Origin: Pseudomonadales bacterium
Lineage (GTDB): Bacteria; Pseudomonadota; Gammaproteobacteria; Pseudomonadales; Pseudohongiellaceae
NCBI GenBank assembly: GCA_022360535.1
Contig: JAKSCP010000302.1
Span: forward strand, 1-16,850
DNA: 16,850 bases
Direction: 5' to 3'
Position 1 is the stretch's first letter. Each line of letters starts with the position of its first letter. The translations under genes were made by a program, and so were the position numbers. The notes under the pieces were generated by a model. That model was not told the DNA's origin. It searched no databases and was given only the letters and a program-made list of their open reading frames with translations. Below are positions 1 through 6,435 of this stretch, piece after piece.

Positions 1-2
1 AC

Positions 3-428
3 GGCGTTGTGGATTTCTCTGAGTTCCAGGAAAACGCACCCGACGTGATCGCACAACTGGATACGGATGGCGACAATGGTATATCCCTGGACGAATTTTT
101 GGATGGCCGCCCAAGTGGTCAAAGACGTGGCGGTTTTGGAAATCGTAGCGCCGATCTCAGTGATGAAGAACTGGCTGAACTCCAGGAGATGATGCTGGAA
201 CGTGCCACCGAGCGATTTAATGCTATGGACCTCGATGGCAATGGACTGGTATCCAGCCTGGAGATGCATGAAGCCAATTTCCTGCAAATGGATGATGACA
301 ACGATGGCGTGTTAAGCGCGGCTGAGCTGCGTCGCAGAGGACCAGGCGGTCCTGGTGGTCGTCGCGGCCCGGGCGAACGCCACGGTGGACCTGGCCAGGG
401 TTCCGGAGCACAATCGGCAGATAGTTAA
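3..428 (+). CDS. EF-hand calcium-binding protein, 5' end missing
   Basis: This is the C-terminal part of an EF-hand protein. The frame is open to the window edge, and the first codons finish a cut EF-hand loop (GVVDFSEF), so the GTG at position 9 is an internal valine and not a start. Three further 12-residue loops follow, with acidic ligands at positions 1, 3 and 5 and Glu at 12: DTDGDNGISLDE (60-95), DLDGNGLVSSLE (228-263) and DDDNDGVLSAAE (291-326). The last ~30 residues form a Gly/Pro/Arg-rich tail. Proteins of this kind in proteobacteria are usually exported and bind Ca2+, but the signal peptide would lie outside the window. It precedes an ECF sigma factor gene by 57 nt on the same strand, so cotranscription or membership of the regulon is possible; that is inference. 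Confidence 0.88.
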   Translation, partial: GVVDFSEFQENAPDVIAQLDTDGDNGISLDEFLDGRPSGQRRGGFGNRSADLSDEELAELQEMMLERATERFNAMDLDGNGLVSSLEMHEANFLQMDDDNDGVLSAAELRRRGPGGPGGRRGPGERHGGPGQGSGAQSADS

Positions 429-438
429 GCAAGAGGTA

Positions 439-479
439 GGGACCCGTTTTCCGGTTTACACCGGGTCCTGAAAACCGGG
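439..479 (+). promoter_or_regulatory. Structured leader, candidate H-type pseudoknot before the sigma gene
   Basis: Two perfect 7-bp stems interlock. GGACCCG (440-446) pairs with CGGGTCC (462-468), and CCGGTTT (451-457) pairs with AAACCGG (472-478). Each loop holds one arm of the other stem, which is the order of an H-type pseudoknot with short connectors (447-450, 458-461, 469-471). A competing single hairpin is also possible: CCCGTTTTC (443-451) with GAAAACCGGG (470-479), one bulged C. The structure ends 7 nt before the ATG at 486 and covers the only G-rich stretch that could act as a ribosome binding site. There is no T-run, so an intrinsic terminator is unlikely. A role in translation control is inferred. 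Confidence 0.45.
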
Positions 480-485
480 CGTGTA

Positions 486-1058
486 ATGACCGATGAAGAT
501 TTGATGGCAGCAGTTTGCGATGGGGATCAGTCCGCTTACCAGACCCTCGTTCGTCAGCATCTAAATGCAATCAGTCATTACGCGTTTCGGTTACTTGGTA
601 ATCGTAAAGACACAGAAGACATAACTCAGGAAGTCTTTCTTAAACTTTGGATCAACGCCGCTAGTTGGGATCCGAAGAAAGCAAAACTGACAACCTGGCT
701 ACATCGCATAGCTCATAATCTGTGCATCGACTACCTCAGAAAACATGGCAACACTCAGACTCAAGATGAAATCGAACCTCAACATCAGGAGATTGATGAA
801 GTAATAAATCAAAGTGGCAACTGGGAACAGCAGGAACAAACAGAAAAACTTAACGACGCCATAAACCTGCTCCCGGAAAACCAGCGCAGTGCCTTGATGC
901 TTTGTCACTACGCGGGTTTCTCCAACAAAGAAGCCGCTGCTATCATGAACGTGTCCGTCAAGGCACTGGAATCAAGCATTGCCCGAGCTCGCCGCAGTTT
1001 AAGGGCCACACTCGAGCAGGCGGAAACAACGCGAGGAGAAGCCGAGACGATCGGCTAA
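486..1058 (+). CDS. ECF-family RNA polymerase sigma factor (sigma-70 group 4)
   Basis: The 190-residue product has the two-domain layout of extracytoplasmic-function sigma factors. Region 2 covers about residues 18-88, with the core-binding segment DTEDITQEVFLKLW (42-55) and the -10 recognition helix around TTWLHRIAHNLCIDYLRK (69-86). An acidic, Gln-rich linker follows (about 90-120). Region 4 (about 125-175) has the helix-turn-helix FSNKEAAAIMNVSVKALESS. It would direct polymerase to a small regulon and be held inactive by an anti-sigma factor, most simply the next gene 7 nt downstream. No good Shine-Dalgarno is seen before the ATG; the upstream sequence is instead highly structured. The signal cannot be named from the sequence, although the neighbouring periplasmic sensor points to envelope or metal stress. 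Confidence 0.93.
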   Translation: MTDEDLMAAVCDGDQSAYQTLVRQHLNAISHYAFRLLGNRKDTEDITQEVFLKLWINAASWDPKKAKLTTWLHRIAHNLCIDYLRKHGNTQTQDEIEPQHQEIDEVINQSGNWEQQEQTEKLNDAINLLPENQRSALMLCHYAGFSNKEAAAIMNVSVKALESSIARARRSLRATLEQAETTRGEAETIG

Positions 1059-1065
1059 CAGAACC

Positions 1066-1515
1066 ATGACACTTGACGAATTTACCCACATATTGGAAGT
1101 CTACGGCTCGGACGCCGAACAATGGCCTGACTCACAGCGCGAGGCCTGTCTACATTTCACAAAAGTGAATACCCAGGCAAAGGCGCTATTAGCAAGCTAT
1201 CAGCAGCTTGATGCGAAACTGAATACTATTGCTGCGCCATCCTTCCCGGGCCTGGAACAACGAGTACTCACTCAATCATTGCCCGCGAAACAATCCGGCT
1301 TGCTGGATTCAATTATTAACTGGTTACTGCCCGAGGCAGATTCCTGGTCCGATTTATGGCGACCAGCAACTGCAGCCTGCCTGCCCCTCGTGCTTGGCAT
1401 TGTGGTTGGTAATTTCTATAGCTTTGGCATTACCGTTGAGGACGATGGCTTTCAGTACTGGGACGATGAGTTGCTAATGTTGTCGTTTAACGAATACAGC
1501 GGTGAACAACAATGA
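1066..1515 (+). CDS. Single-pass membrane protein, candidate anti-sigma factor
   Basis: This 149-residue protein has a soluble N-terminal half (about 1-98), one hydrophobic segment at about 101-118 (ATAACLPLVLGIVVGNFY) and a short acidic C-terminal tail. The layout matches anti-sigma factors: a cytoplasmic sigma-binding domain, one membrane helix and a periplasmic tail. The opening (MTLDEFTHILEVYGSDAEQWP) resembles a family I recall from alphaproteobacterial ECF-sigma/heavy-metal-sensor clusters. The His-x3-Cys-x2-Cys zinc anti-sigma motif is absent, so any sigma binding would use another fold. It starts 7 nt after the sigma gene and overlaps the sensor gene by 4 nt (ATGA), which implies coupled translation. 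The anti-sigma role is inferred from position and topology. Confidence 0.7.
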   Translation: MTLDEFTHILEVYGSDAEQWPDSQREACLHFTKVNTQAKALLASYQQLDAKLNTIAAPSFPGLEQRVLTQSLPAKQSGLLDSIINWLLPEADSWSDLWRPATAACLPLVLGIVVGNFYSFGITVEDDGFQYWDDELLMLSFNEYSGEQQ

Positions 1516-2099
1516 GTCGGCATAAGTTACTCATCATTGGCCTGGTAGTTTCATTAGGAATAAATCTGTTTCTAGTGGGCGGCATCGCAATGCGCCTAAA
1601 TAACATGCGCGACTTTGCCAATTCCAGACCATTCCCTCCTAACGTAGGTTGGATCATTCGCGACCTGGAAGACTCTCGTCAGCAGGAATTGTTGGAAACT
1701 CTGGAACCCCTGGGTGAAGAAATTTCTCCCTATCGCCGGGCCATGTTTGAAGCACAACGGCGAGTGAATCGGCTGATGAGCGCATCAGAGTATGATGCAA
1801 CAGAACTCGAAGCAGCCTTTGCCGAATTAAGGGAGGCTGCTCAGAACTACACAACCCTCACCCATGAACAAACCCTGCAGGTGCTGAATCAACTAAGCGA
1901 AGAAGAACGGCGAACCGCCATGGAATTTATACAACGTAGAGGCCCGCGGGATGGTCGTGATGGCTTTCGTGGCGGACCCGGAGGCCCTGGCTTTAGACCC
2001 CCTTTTGGCCCCGATGGTCCCCGTGGACCAGATGGGGATCGACGCCCTCCAGGTTTCCCGCCTCCTAATGGCGGCCCGGTACCGCCGGAGCCTAATTAA
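1512..2099 (+). CDS. Periplasmic heavy-metal-sensor / CpxP-Spy-like protein with Gly-Pro-rich tail
   Basis: The 195-residue protein has an N-terminal signal anchor (about residues 6-25, LLIIGLVVSLGINLFLVGG). A long helical region follows (about 46-142), rich in Arg/Glu and of the type found in the metal-resistance/periplasmic-chaperone family that includes CnrX, ZraP and CpxP. The part YRRAMFEAQRRVNRLM to LSEEERRTAMEFI is the recognisable core. Residues 143-195 are a collagen-like tail of Gly, Pro, Asp and Arg. In CnrYXH systems the periplasmic sensor passes a signal to a membrane anti-sigma factor. The gene order sigma, one-TM protein, sensor matches that logic. The ATGA overlap with the previous gene and the TAATG junction with the next place it in one operon. 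The ligand is unknown. Confidence 0.8.
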   Translation: MSRHKLLIIGLVVSLGINLFLVGGIAMRLNNMRDFANSRPFPPNVGWIIRDLEDSRQQELLETLEPLGEEISPYRRAMFEAQRRVNRLMSASEYDATELEAAFAELREAAQNYTTLTHEQTLQVLNQLSEEERRTAMEFIQRRGPRDGRDGFRGGPGGPGFRPPFGPDGPRGPDGDRRPPGFPPPNGGPVPPEPN

Positions 2100-2323
2100 T
2101 GCTTGATCCCGAAAAAATCCCTTTGGGCAGATACCGTCATTATAAGAACAAGGAATATCAGCTGATTGGTATCGCCACCCACAGCGAAACTGAAGAGAAA
2201 TTGGCGGTCTACCGCCCTCTCTATGGAGATCGGGGTCTGTGGGTACGGCCGCTGGCCATGTTTCTGGAGAGCGTAGAGGTGGATGGTACGGAAATACCCC
2301 GCTTCCAGTACGTCGGCGAGTAA
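2099..2323 (+). CDS. DUF1653 family small protein
   Basis: The 74-residue product matches the DUF1653 family: a short all-beta protein with PLGRYRHYKNKEYQLIG near the N-terminus, then LAVYRPLYGDRGLWVRPLAMFLE and a closing FQYVGE. Length is normal for the family, whose function is not established. The start codon shares its A with the stop of the preceding sensor gene (TAATG), and GGAG at 2087-2090 lies 8 nt upstream, so translation is probably coupled. DUF1653 genes occur in many contexts, so its presence at the end of the sigma operon may be incidental. Confidence 0.85.
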   Translation: MLDPEKIPLGRYRHYKNKEYQLIGIATHSETEEKLAVYRPLYGDRGLWVRPLAMFLESVEVDGTEIPRFQYVGE

Positions 2324-2338
2324 CTATCACCCGTCAAC

Positions 2339-2366
2339 CTGCGTCGTCATAACAGTTGTGACGCAG
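2339..2366. other. Hairpin in the gap after the sigma operon
   Basis: GTCATAA (2346-2352) pairs with TTGTGAC (2356-2362, one G-T pair) around a CAG loop. The stem extends past a 3-nt bulge by CTGC (2339-2342) with GCAG (2363-2366). It lies 16 nt after the DUF1653 stop. No T-run follows on the + strand, so it is at best a weak or Rho-assisted 3'-end structure. The rest of the 2324-2495 gap shows no promoter I can defend. Confidence 0.3.
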
Positions 2367-2495
2367 TTCTCACTTCCTGTCGCCTGTCACACCTAATGTA
2401 AACCCACACGCTGGCCCTGCGTTAATCTGTGTAACTGCAACAATAATCGCTGCTCAACCACCCTCGTGAGTGGCATGCCTGGAGTGACTGGAGTC

Positions 2496-4994
2496 ATGGC
2501 TGGAATTCGATTTTTTACCCTGCTACTCGCTGCACTGATCGGCCTCGGCGCCTTGAGTAATATGGCGGCGGCGCAATCAGGTAGCTCTATTCCCTACTTC
2601 GAAGAGAACATTTTGCACATCCCCCGTATCGACGTGGAGGGTTTTGGCTCGCTGAAGCTGGAACTGGCTCTGCAGGATGAAAGCACCTTAACTTTCTCCT
2701 TGCTGTCTGCGGTGGATGCCGATTCCTCCTTAACCCCCGGCGCAACCTACGACTTGAACAGCAGCATACTGTCCGTTCCCCTGGTACAAGCTGACACTGA
2801 GTTCTATGCCCTGGAGTTGCAACTACAGCCGGGGGACCTTTTCCAGGTGCTCATCGCTAATGAAACCGTTCTAACTGGCCAACAGGAGTACAACGAACAG
2901 TGTGCCAGTTGCCACGGCGTGGATGGTCAGGGCGCGGCCGTCGCGGTATCACTGGTAAATTGTGCGAACTGTTCCAGTGCCGACATTCTGGGCACCTACA
3001 TTGAGAACGTTATGCCAGTGGGCACACCAGATAGCTGTGTCGGCAACTGTGCTGCCGATGTCGCCAACTACATCCTTACCTTGTTTCAGGTAGACGATAG
3101 CCCGATGGTAGTGCAAACAATCGACGCCATTGAAAGCCTGTCTCTTGAAGACACGCTGCGCAAAGCTTCCTTGCAATTAGTCAGCAGACTTCCTACCGAT
3201 GGAGAAGTCAACCAGGTAGCAAGCGGCGGCGAAAACGGATTGCGTGCGGTGCTCGATGGCATGATGACCGAAGACGCATTCTATGATCGTCTGATTGAGA
3301 TCTTTAATGATCTGATCCTGACCGATCGCTACCTCACTGGAAACGGACAGTTCGCGGAAGCGATCAACCTGATGCGAATCTTTCCCGACGCATTCTGGTT
3401 TGGTGACCCCCGCACTGCCGAGCGCAATGCGGAATACTTCTCCAACGTGGTGACCACCAACGATGCCATCGCGCGGGAACCACTGCAGCTAATCAACTTT
3501 GTGGTGAAGAACGAGCTGCCAATGACAGAAATTCTCACTGCCGATTACTTTATGGTGAATCCTTACAGCGCCAAGAGTTATGGCGTCTTCGATGAGCTCT
3601 CATTTCAGGACGAATACGATGTCGATGAATGGCTACCCGCCCAGCTCAACGATCTGGAGATTCAGACCCGCAACGGCACTATCCCTGTAGGTGACATTCC
3701 CCATGCGGGCATCCTGACCAGCCTGATGTTTCTCAATCGCTATCCCACTTCGGACACCAACCGTAATCGCGGTCGCTCCCGGGTAACTTATGACCTGTTT
3801 CTCGATGTAGACATCCTGGCCCTTGAAGGCACGCGGCCTGACGGCGAGGCGGTAGATATCAGCAGTCCGGCACCGACACTGGACAACGATGATTGTGTTG
3901 TGTGCCACGCACTGCTGGATCCAGTCGCCTCCTCCTTTGAAAACTGGACTGAGAACGGTTTCTACGTACCGAACCTGCCCTGGTATGACGATATGTTTCA
4001 GGCAGGTTTTGCAGGGGTCGACCGACCAGCCAGCGAAGAACCCACTTCTCTGCAATGGCTGGCCAGTGAAATCGCCATCGACCCCCGTTTTGATGACGCT
4101 ATGGTGCGCCTTGTCTATAACGGCCTGGTGGGCCGCGAGCCCTTAGATCCTCCCGGTGATGACGGCACCGACGCCGAGTGGGATGCCTACAATGCCGAGT
4201 CAGTACATCTGGATGAATTGAAGTCAGCCTACGTCGCTGACAATCAAAACCTAAAGACATTGATCAAAGAGATTGTGCTCAGCCCTTACTGGCGAGCCGA
4301 ATCTTTGGAAAACGAAAGTTTCGCCATCGTGCACGAAGAAACTGGTGCGGCGCGCCTGTTATCACCTGAAATGTTGCATCGAAAAATCGACGCTCTGCTT
4401 GGTTTCGAATGGCGTGGTCCTTTGGACTTTTACAACATCACCAAAGACATCGACAGTCAGGCACGACTGTTGGACGACAATCAGTTCTATCAACAGATCT
4501 ATGGTGGTATCGACTCCTTTGTCGTCACCGAGCGTCTAACCGAGCCCAATGGTTTGATGGTGGCCGTACAGGAACGCATGGGTAATGAACTGGCCTGTTA
4601 CGCCATACCCAATGACTTCCTTGCCGACGCGGAAGATCGACTGCTAATGCCTTATGTGGAAAAGGAGACCCAACCCATCGGTAACAGCAATCAAAGTGCC
4701 ATCATGAACAATATCCAACATCTGCATTCCCACTTGCTGGCGGAAAATCTGGAAATTGGCGATCCTGAACTCGATGCCACTTATGATCTGTTCGTGGCTG
4801 CATTGGAAGCTGGACAGGATGCGATCGGCGTGACCGAGAATGGCGATCTGCCCTTCTCCTGTCGCCGCACCCGCGACCTGATCACCGGTGCAGACCTGGC
4901 CTCTCCGCTAACCGCCGACCCGGACTACGTCATGCGCGCCTGGATGACAGTTGCCGCCTATCTCATGTCCGATTATCGATTTGTATACGAATAA
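2496..4994 (+). CDS. Large exported cytochrome c protein, DUF1592/DUF1588-like
   Basis: The chosen ATG gives 832 residues with a clear Sec signal peptide (MAGIRFFTLLLAALIGLGAL, cleavage near AAA-Q) and GGAG 11 nt upstream. A GTG at 2466 and an ATG at 2475 are in frame but add an atypical leader. After the signal come two short beta modules (about 37-73 and 84-123), then a cytochrome c domain with heme motif CASCH (136-140), candidate Met ligand in VMPVG and several extra cysteines. The next part resembles the planctomycete DUF1549/DUF1592 families (RLPTDGEV, then EILTADYFMVNP at 347-356). A second CxxCH, CVVCHALLDP (467 onward), is typical of DUF1588. The C-terminus resembles DUF1585. It is probably periplasmic or outer-membrane associated. 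It is followed 27 nt later by a DUF1501 gene, its usual partner type. The reaction is unknown. Confidence 0.82.
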   Translation: MAGIRFFTLLLAALIGLGALSNMAAAQSGSSIPYFEENILHIPRIDVEGFGSLKLELALQDESTLTFSLLSAVDADSSLTPGATYDLNSSILSVPLVQADTEFYALELQLQPGDLFQVLIANETVLTGQQEYNEQCASCHGVDGQGAAVAVSLVNCANCSSADILGTYIENVMPVGTPDSCVGNCAADVANYILTLFQVDDSPMVVQTIDAIESLSLEDTLRKASLQLVSRLPTDGEVNQVASGGENGLRAVLDGMMTEDAFYDRLIEIFNDLILTDRYLTGNGQFAEAINLMRIFPDAFWFGDPRTAERNAEYFSNVVTTNDAIAREPLQLINFVVKNELPMTEILTADYFMVNPYSAKSYGVFDELSFQDEYDVDEWLPAQLNDLEIQTRNGTIPVGDIPHAGILTSLMFLNRYPTSDTNRNRGRSRVTYDLFLDVDILALEGTRPDGEAVDISSPAPTLDNDDCVVCHALLDPVASSFENWTENGFYVPNLPWYDDMFQAGFAGVDRPASEEPTSLQWLASEIAIDPRFDDAMVRLVYNGLVGREPLDPPGDDGTDAEWDAYNAESVHLDELKSAYVADNQNLKTLIKEIVLSPYWRAESLENESFAIVHEETGAARLLSPEMLHRKIDALLGFEWRGPLDFYNITKDIDSQARLLDDNQFYQQIYGGIDSFVVTERLTEPNGLMVAVQERMGNELACYAIPNDFLADAEDRLLMPYVEKETQPIGNSNQSAIMNNIQHLHSHLLAENLEIGDPELDATYDLFVAALEAGQDAIGVTENGDLPFSCRRTRDLITGADLASPLTADPDYVMRAWMTVAAYLMSDYRFVYE

Positions 4995-5007
4995 ACCAGG
5001 AGCTACC

Positions 5008-5013
5008 AGGAGA
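5008..5013 (+). promoter_or_regulatory. Ribosome binding site of the DUF1501 gene
   Basis: AGGAGA lies 8 nt before the ATG at 5022, the best Shine-Dalgarno on the + strand of this window. It supports separate translation of the second gene of the cytochrome/DUF1501 pair. Confidence 0.7.
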
Positions 5014-5021
5014 ATTCAAAG

Positions 5022-6308
5022 ATGAAACGACGCACTTTGCTTAAGACTCTGACTGGTATCGGCATGGCAGGTGTATTGCCAATGTCCCTGGTCCGGCCAG
5101 CATTCGGCGCAACCGCTGACAGATTCCTGATCACCATTAGCGCCACGGGCGGTTGGGATCCTACCAGTCTTATCGACCCCAAAGGTGACGCGCCACGGGC
5201 GGACGGGTTAGGACCGATAAACAACTACTCTGCCAGCGAGATCAAGAGTGCTGGTAATCTGATGTACGCCCCCTACTCCAATCAGGTGGAAGCGCCTTCA
5301 ATTGAATCGGCAGGACACTACGACAACTTCTTCGAAAAACATCACGAACGGTTGCTGGTGATCAACGGCATCGACACCCAAACCAACGGTCACGACAGTG
5401 GTCGACGCTTTGTCTGGAGTGGCAAGCTGGAAGAAGGTTATCCGACAGTTGCTGCATTGGCGGCAGCACCTTTTGCTGATCAGCCAATGGCATTTATCTC
5501 CAATGGCGGCTATGACTTCACTGCATCTATCGTAGCGCCGGTCCGGACCGCCAGCGCCGCAACTTTTAACCAGCTGGCATTTCCAAATAGCCAGTTTCCG
5601 GCCGATCCCGAATTGCTGGAGGTCGGTTTCTTCACCGAGACCCAATACTCCCTGGTGCAGCAAGCCAGGGAAGCACGGCTGACGCGACAGCGCATCACCG
5701 AGTCCTTACCCAAGCGCCAGAAACAAATGGATCAACTGCAAACAGTTAAGAATACCGATGTAGAGTTACAAAGCCTGTTGGAATTTTTGCCGGAAGAAGT
5801 CTCCAGCGGATTGGCTGGTCAGGGGGAAGTAGCTGTCGCTGCCTTTGCCAGTGGTCTGGCAGTGAGCGCCAATCTCAGCCTGTCTGGTTTTGACACGCAC
5901 GGAGATCACGATCTGGATCACACACCGACCATGACCGAGCTGTTGGAAGGCATCGATACGCTGTGGGACCAGATTGAAGCGCAAGGCCTGGAAGACAAGG
6001 TCACTGTGGTTATCGGTTCCGATTTTGGCCGCACGCCGTTTTACAACCAGGGCGATGGCAAGGACCATTGGAATATTACTTCGGTAATGGCAATGGGTGC
6101 CGGCATCACCGGCAATCGAGTAATTGGTGCCACTGATGAAAACTACGAGGCATTTAAACTCAATCCAAGCACTCTGCAACCGGATGACAATGGCATCATC
6201 GTCACTCCACAACACGTACATCGATCATTGCGGGATTTTCTTGGTATCCAAAGCGATTTGGACAACCTGTTCCCAATCGCCGTGGAATCGTTGGATTTGT
6301 TTGGTTAA
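5022..6308 (+). CDS. Tat-exported DUF1501 family protein
   Basis: The 428-residue protein starts with a twin-arginine type signal (MKRRTLLKTLTGIGMAG, cleavage near AFG-A), so it is probably exported folded. The rest matches DUF1501, a family related to the sulfatase/alkaline phosphatase fold. Visible elements are GFDTHGDHD (289-297), the strand and turn VTVVIGSDFGRTP (GSDFGRT at 332-338) and the KDHWN segment (347-351), which hold the Asp/His/Thr residues expected around a metal site. The family's reaction is not established. In planctomycetes and related groups DUF1501 genes sit next to DUF1549/DUF1553 or DUF1592-type cytochrome genes, and the same pairing is seen here. The 27-nt gap indicates one operon with the upstream cytochrome gene. 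Confidence 0.88.
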   Translation: MKRRTLLKTLTGIGMAGVLPMSLVRPAFGATADRFLITISATGGWDPTSLIDPKGDAPRADGLGPINNYSASEIKSAGNLMYAPYSNQVEAPSIESAGHYDNFFEKHHERLLVINGIDTQTNGHDSGRRFVWSGKLEEGYPTVAALAAAPFADQPMAFISNGGYDFTASIVAPVRTASAATFNQLAFPNSQFPADPELLEVGFFTETQYSLVQQAREARLTRQRITESLPKRQKQMDQLQTVKNTDVELQSLLEFLPEEVSSGLAGQGEVAVAAFASGLAVSANLSLSGFDTHGDHDLDHTPTMTELLEGIDTLWDQIEAQGLEDKVTVVIGSDFGRTPFYNQGDGKDHWNITSVMAMGAGITGNRVIGATDENYEAFKLNPSTLQPDDNGIIVTPQHVHRSLRDFLGIQSDLDNLFPIAVESLDLFG

Positions 6309-6435
6309 TCCAGTCATTCACTGCCGACCCAGTCGCTCAGCACTTCTACTCAGCTATTGATTGCCAAAACATCATTTCTGTCACATGTTCGTGATAGCAT
6401 CGTGTCCGATTTGCCCACATGCTACTGAATACAAG

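Noticed and set aside
9..11. GTG as the start of the EF-hand gene
   Set aside because: The two codons before it are in frame and complete an EF-hand loop (GVVDFSEF), so this is an internal valine of a gene cut by the window edge.
2339..2366. Intrinsic terminator after the sigma operon
   Set aside because: A hairpin exists but has a bulge and no T-run; listed only as a hairpin.
2961..2976. NCANC as another heme site in the large cytochrome
   Set aside because: CxxC lacks the following His (Ser instead). Cysteines here more likely form disulfides within the cytochrome domain.
3633..4055. 140-residue minus-strand reading frame inside the large cytochrome gene
   Set aside because: Antisense shadow of a frame with a heme motif and recognisable domains.
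5766..6221. 151-residue minus-strand reading frame inside the DUF1501 gene
   Set aside because: Antisense shadow; the sense frame carries the DUF1501 motifs.
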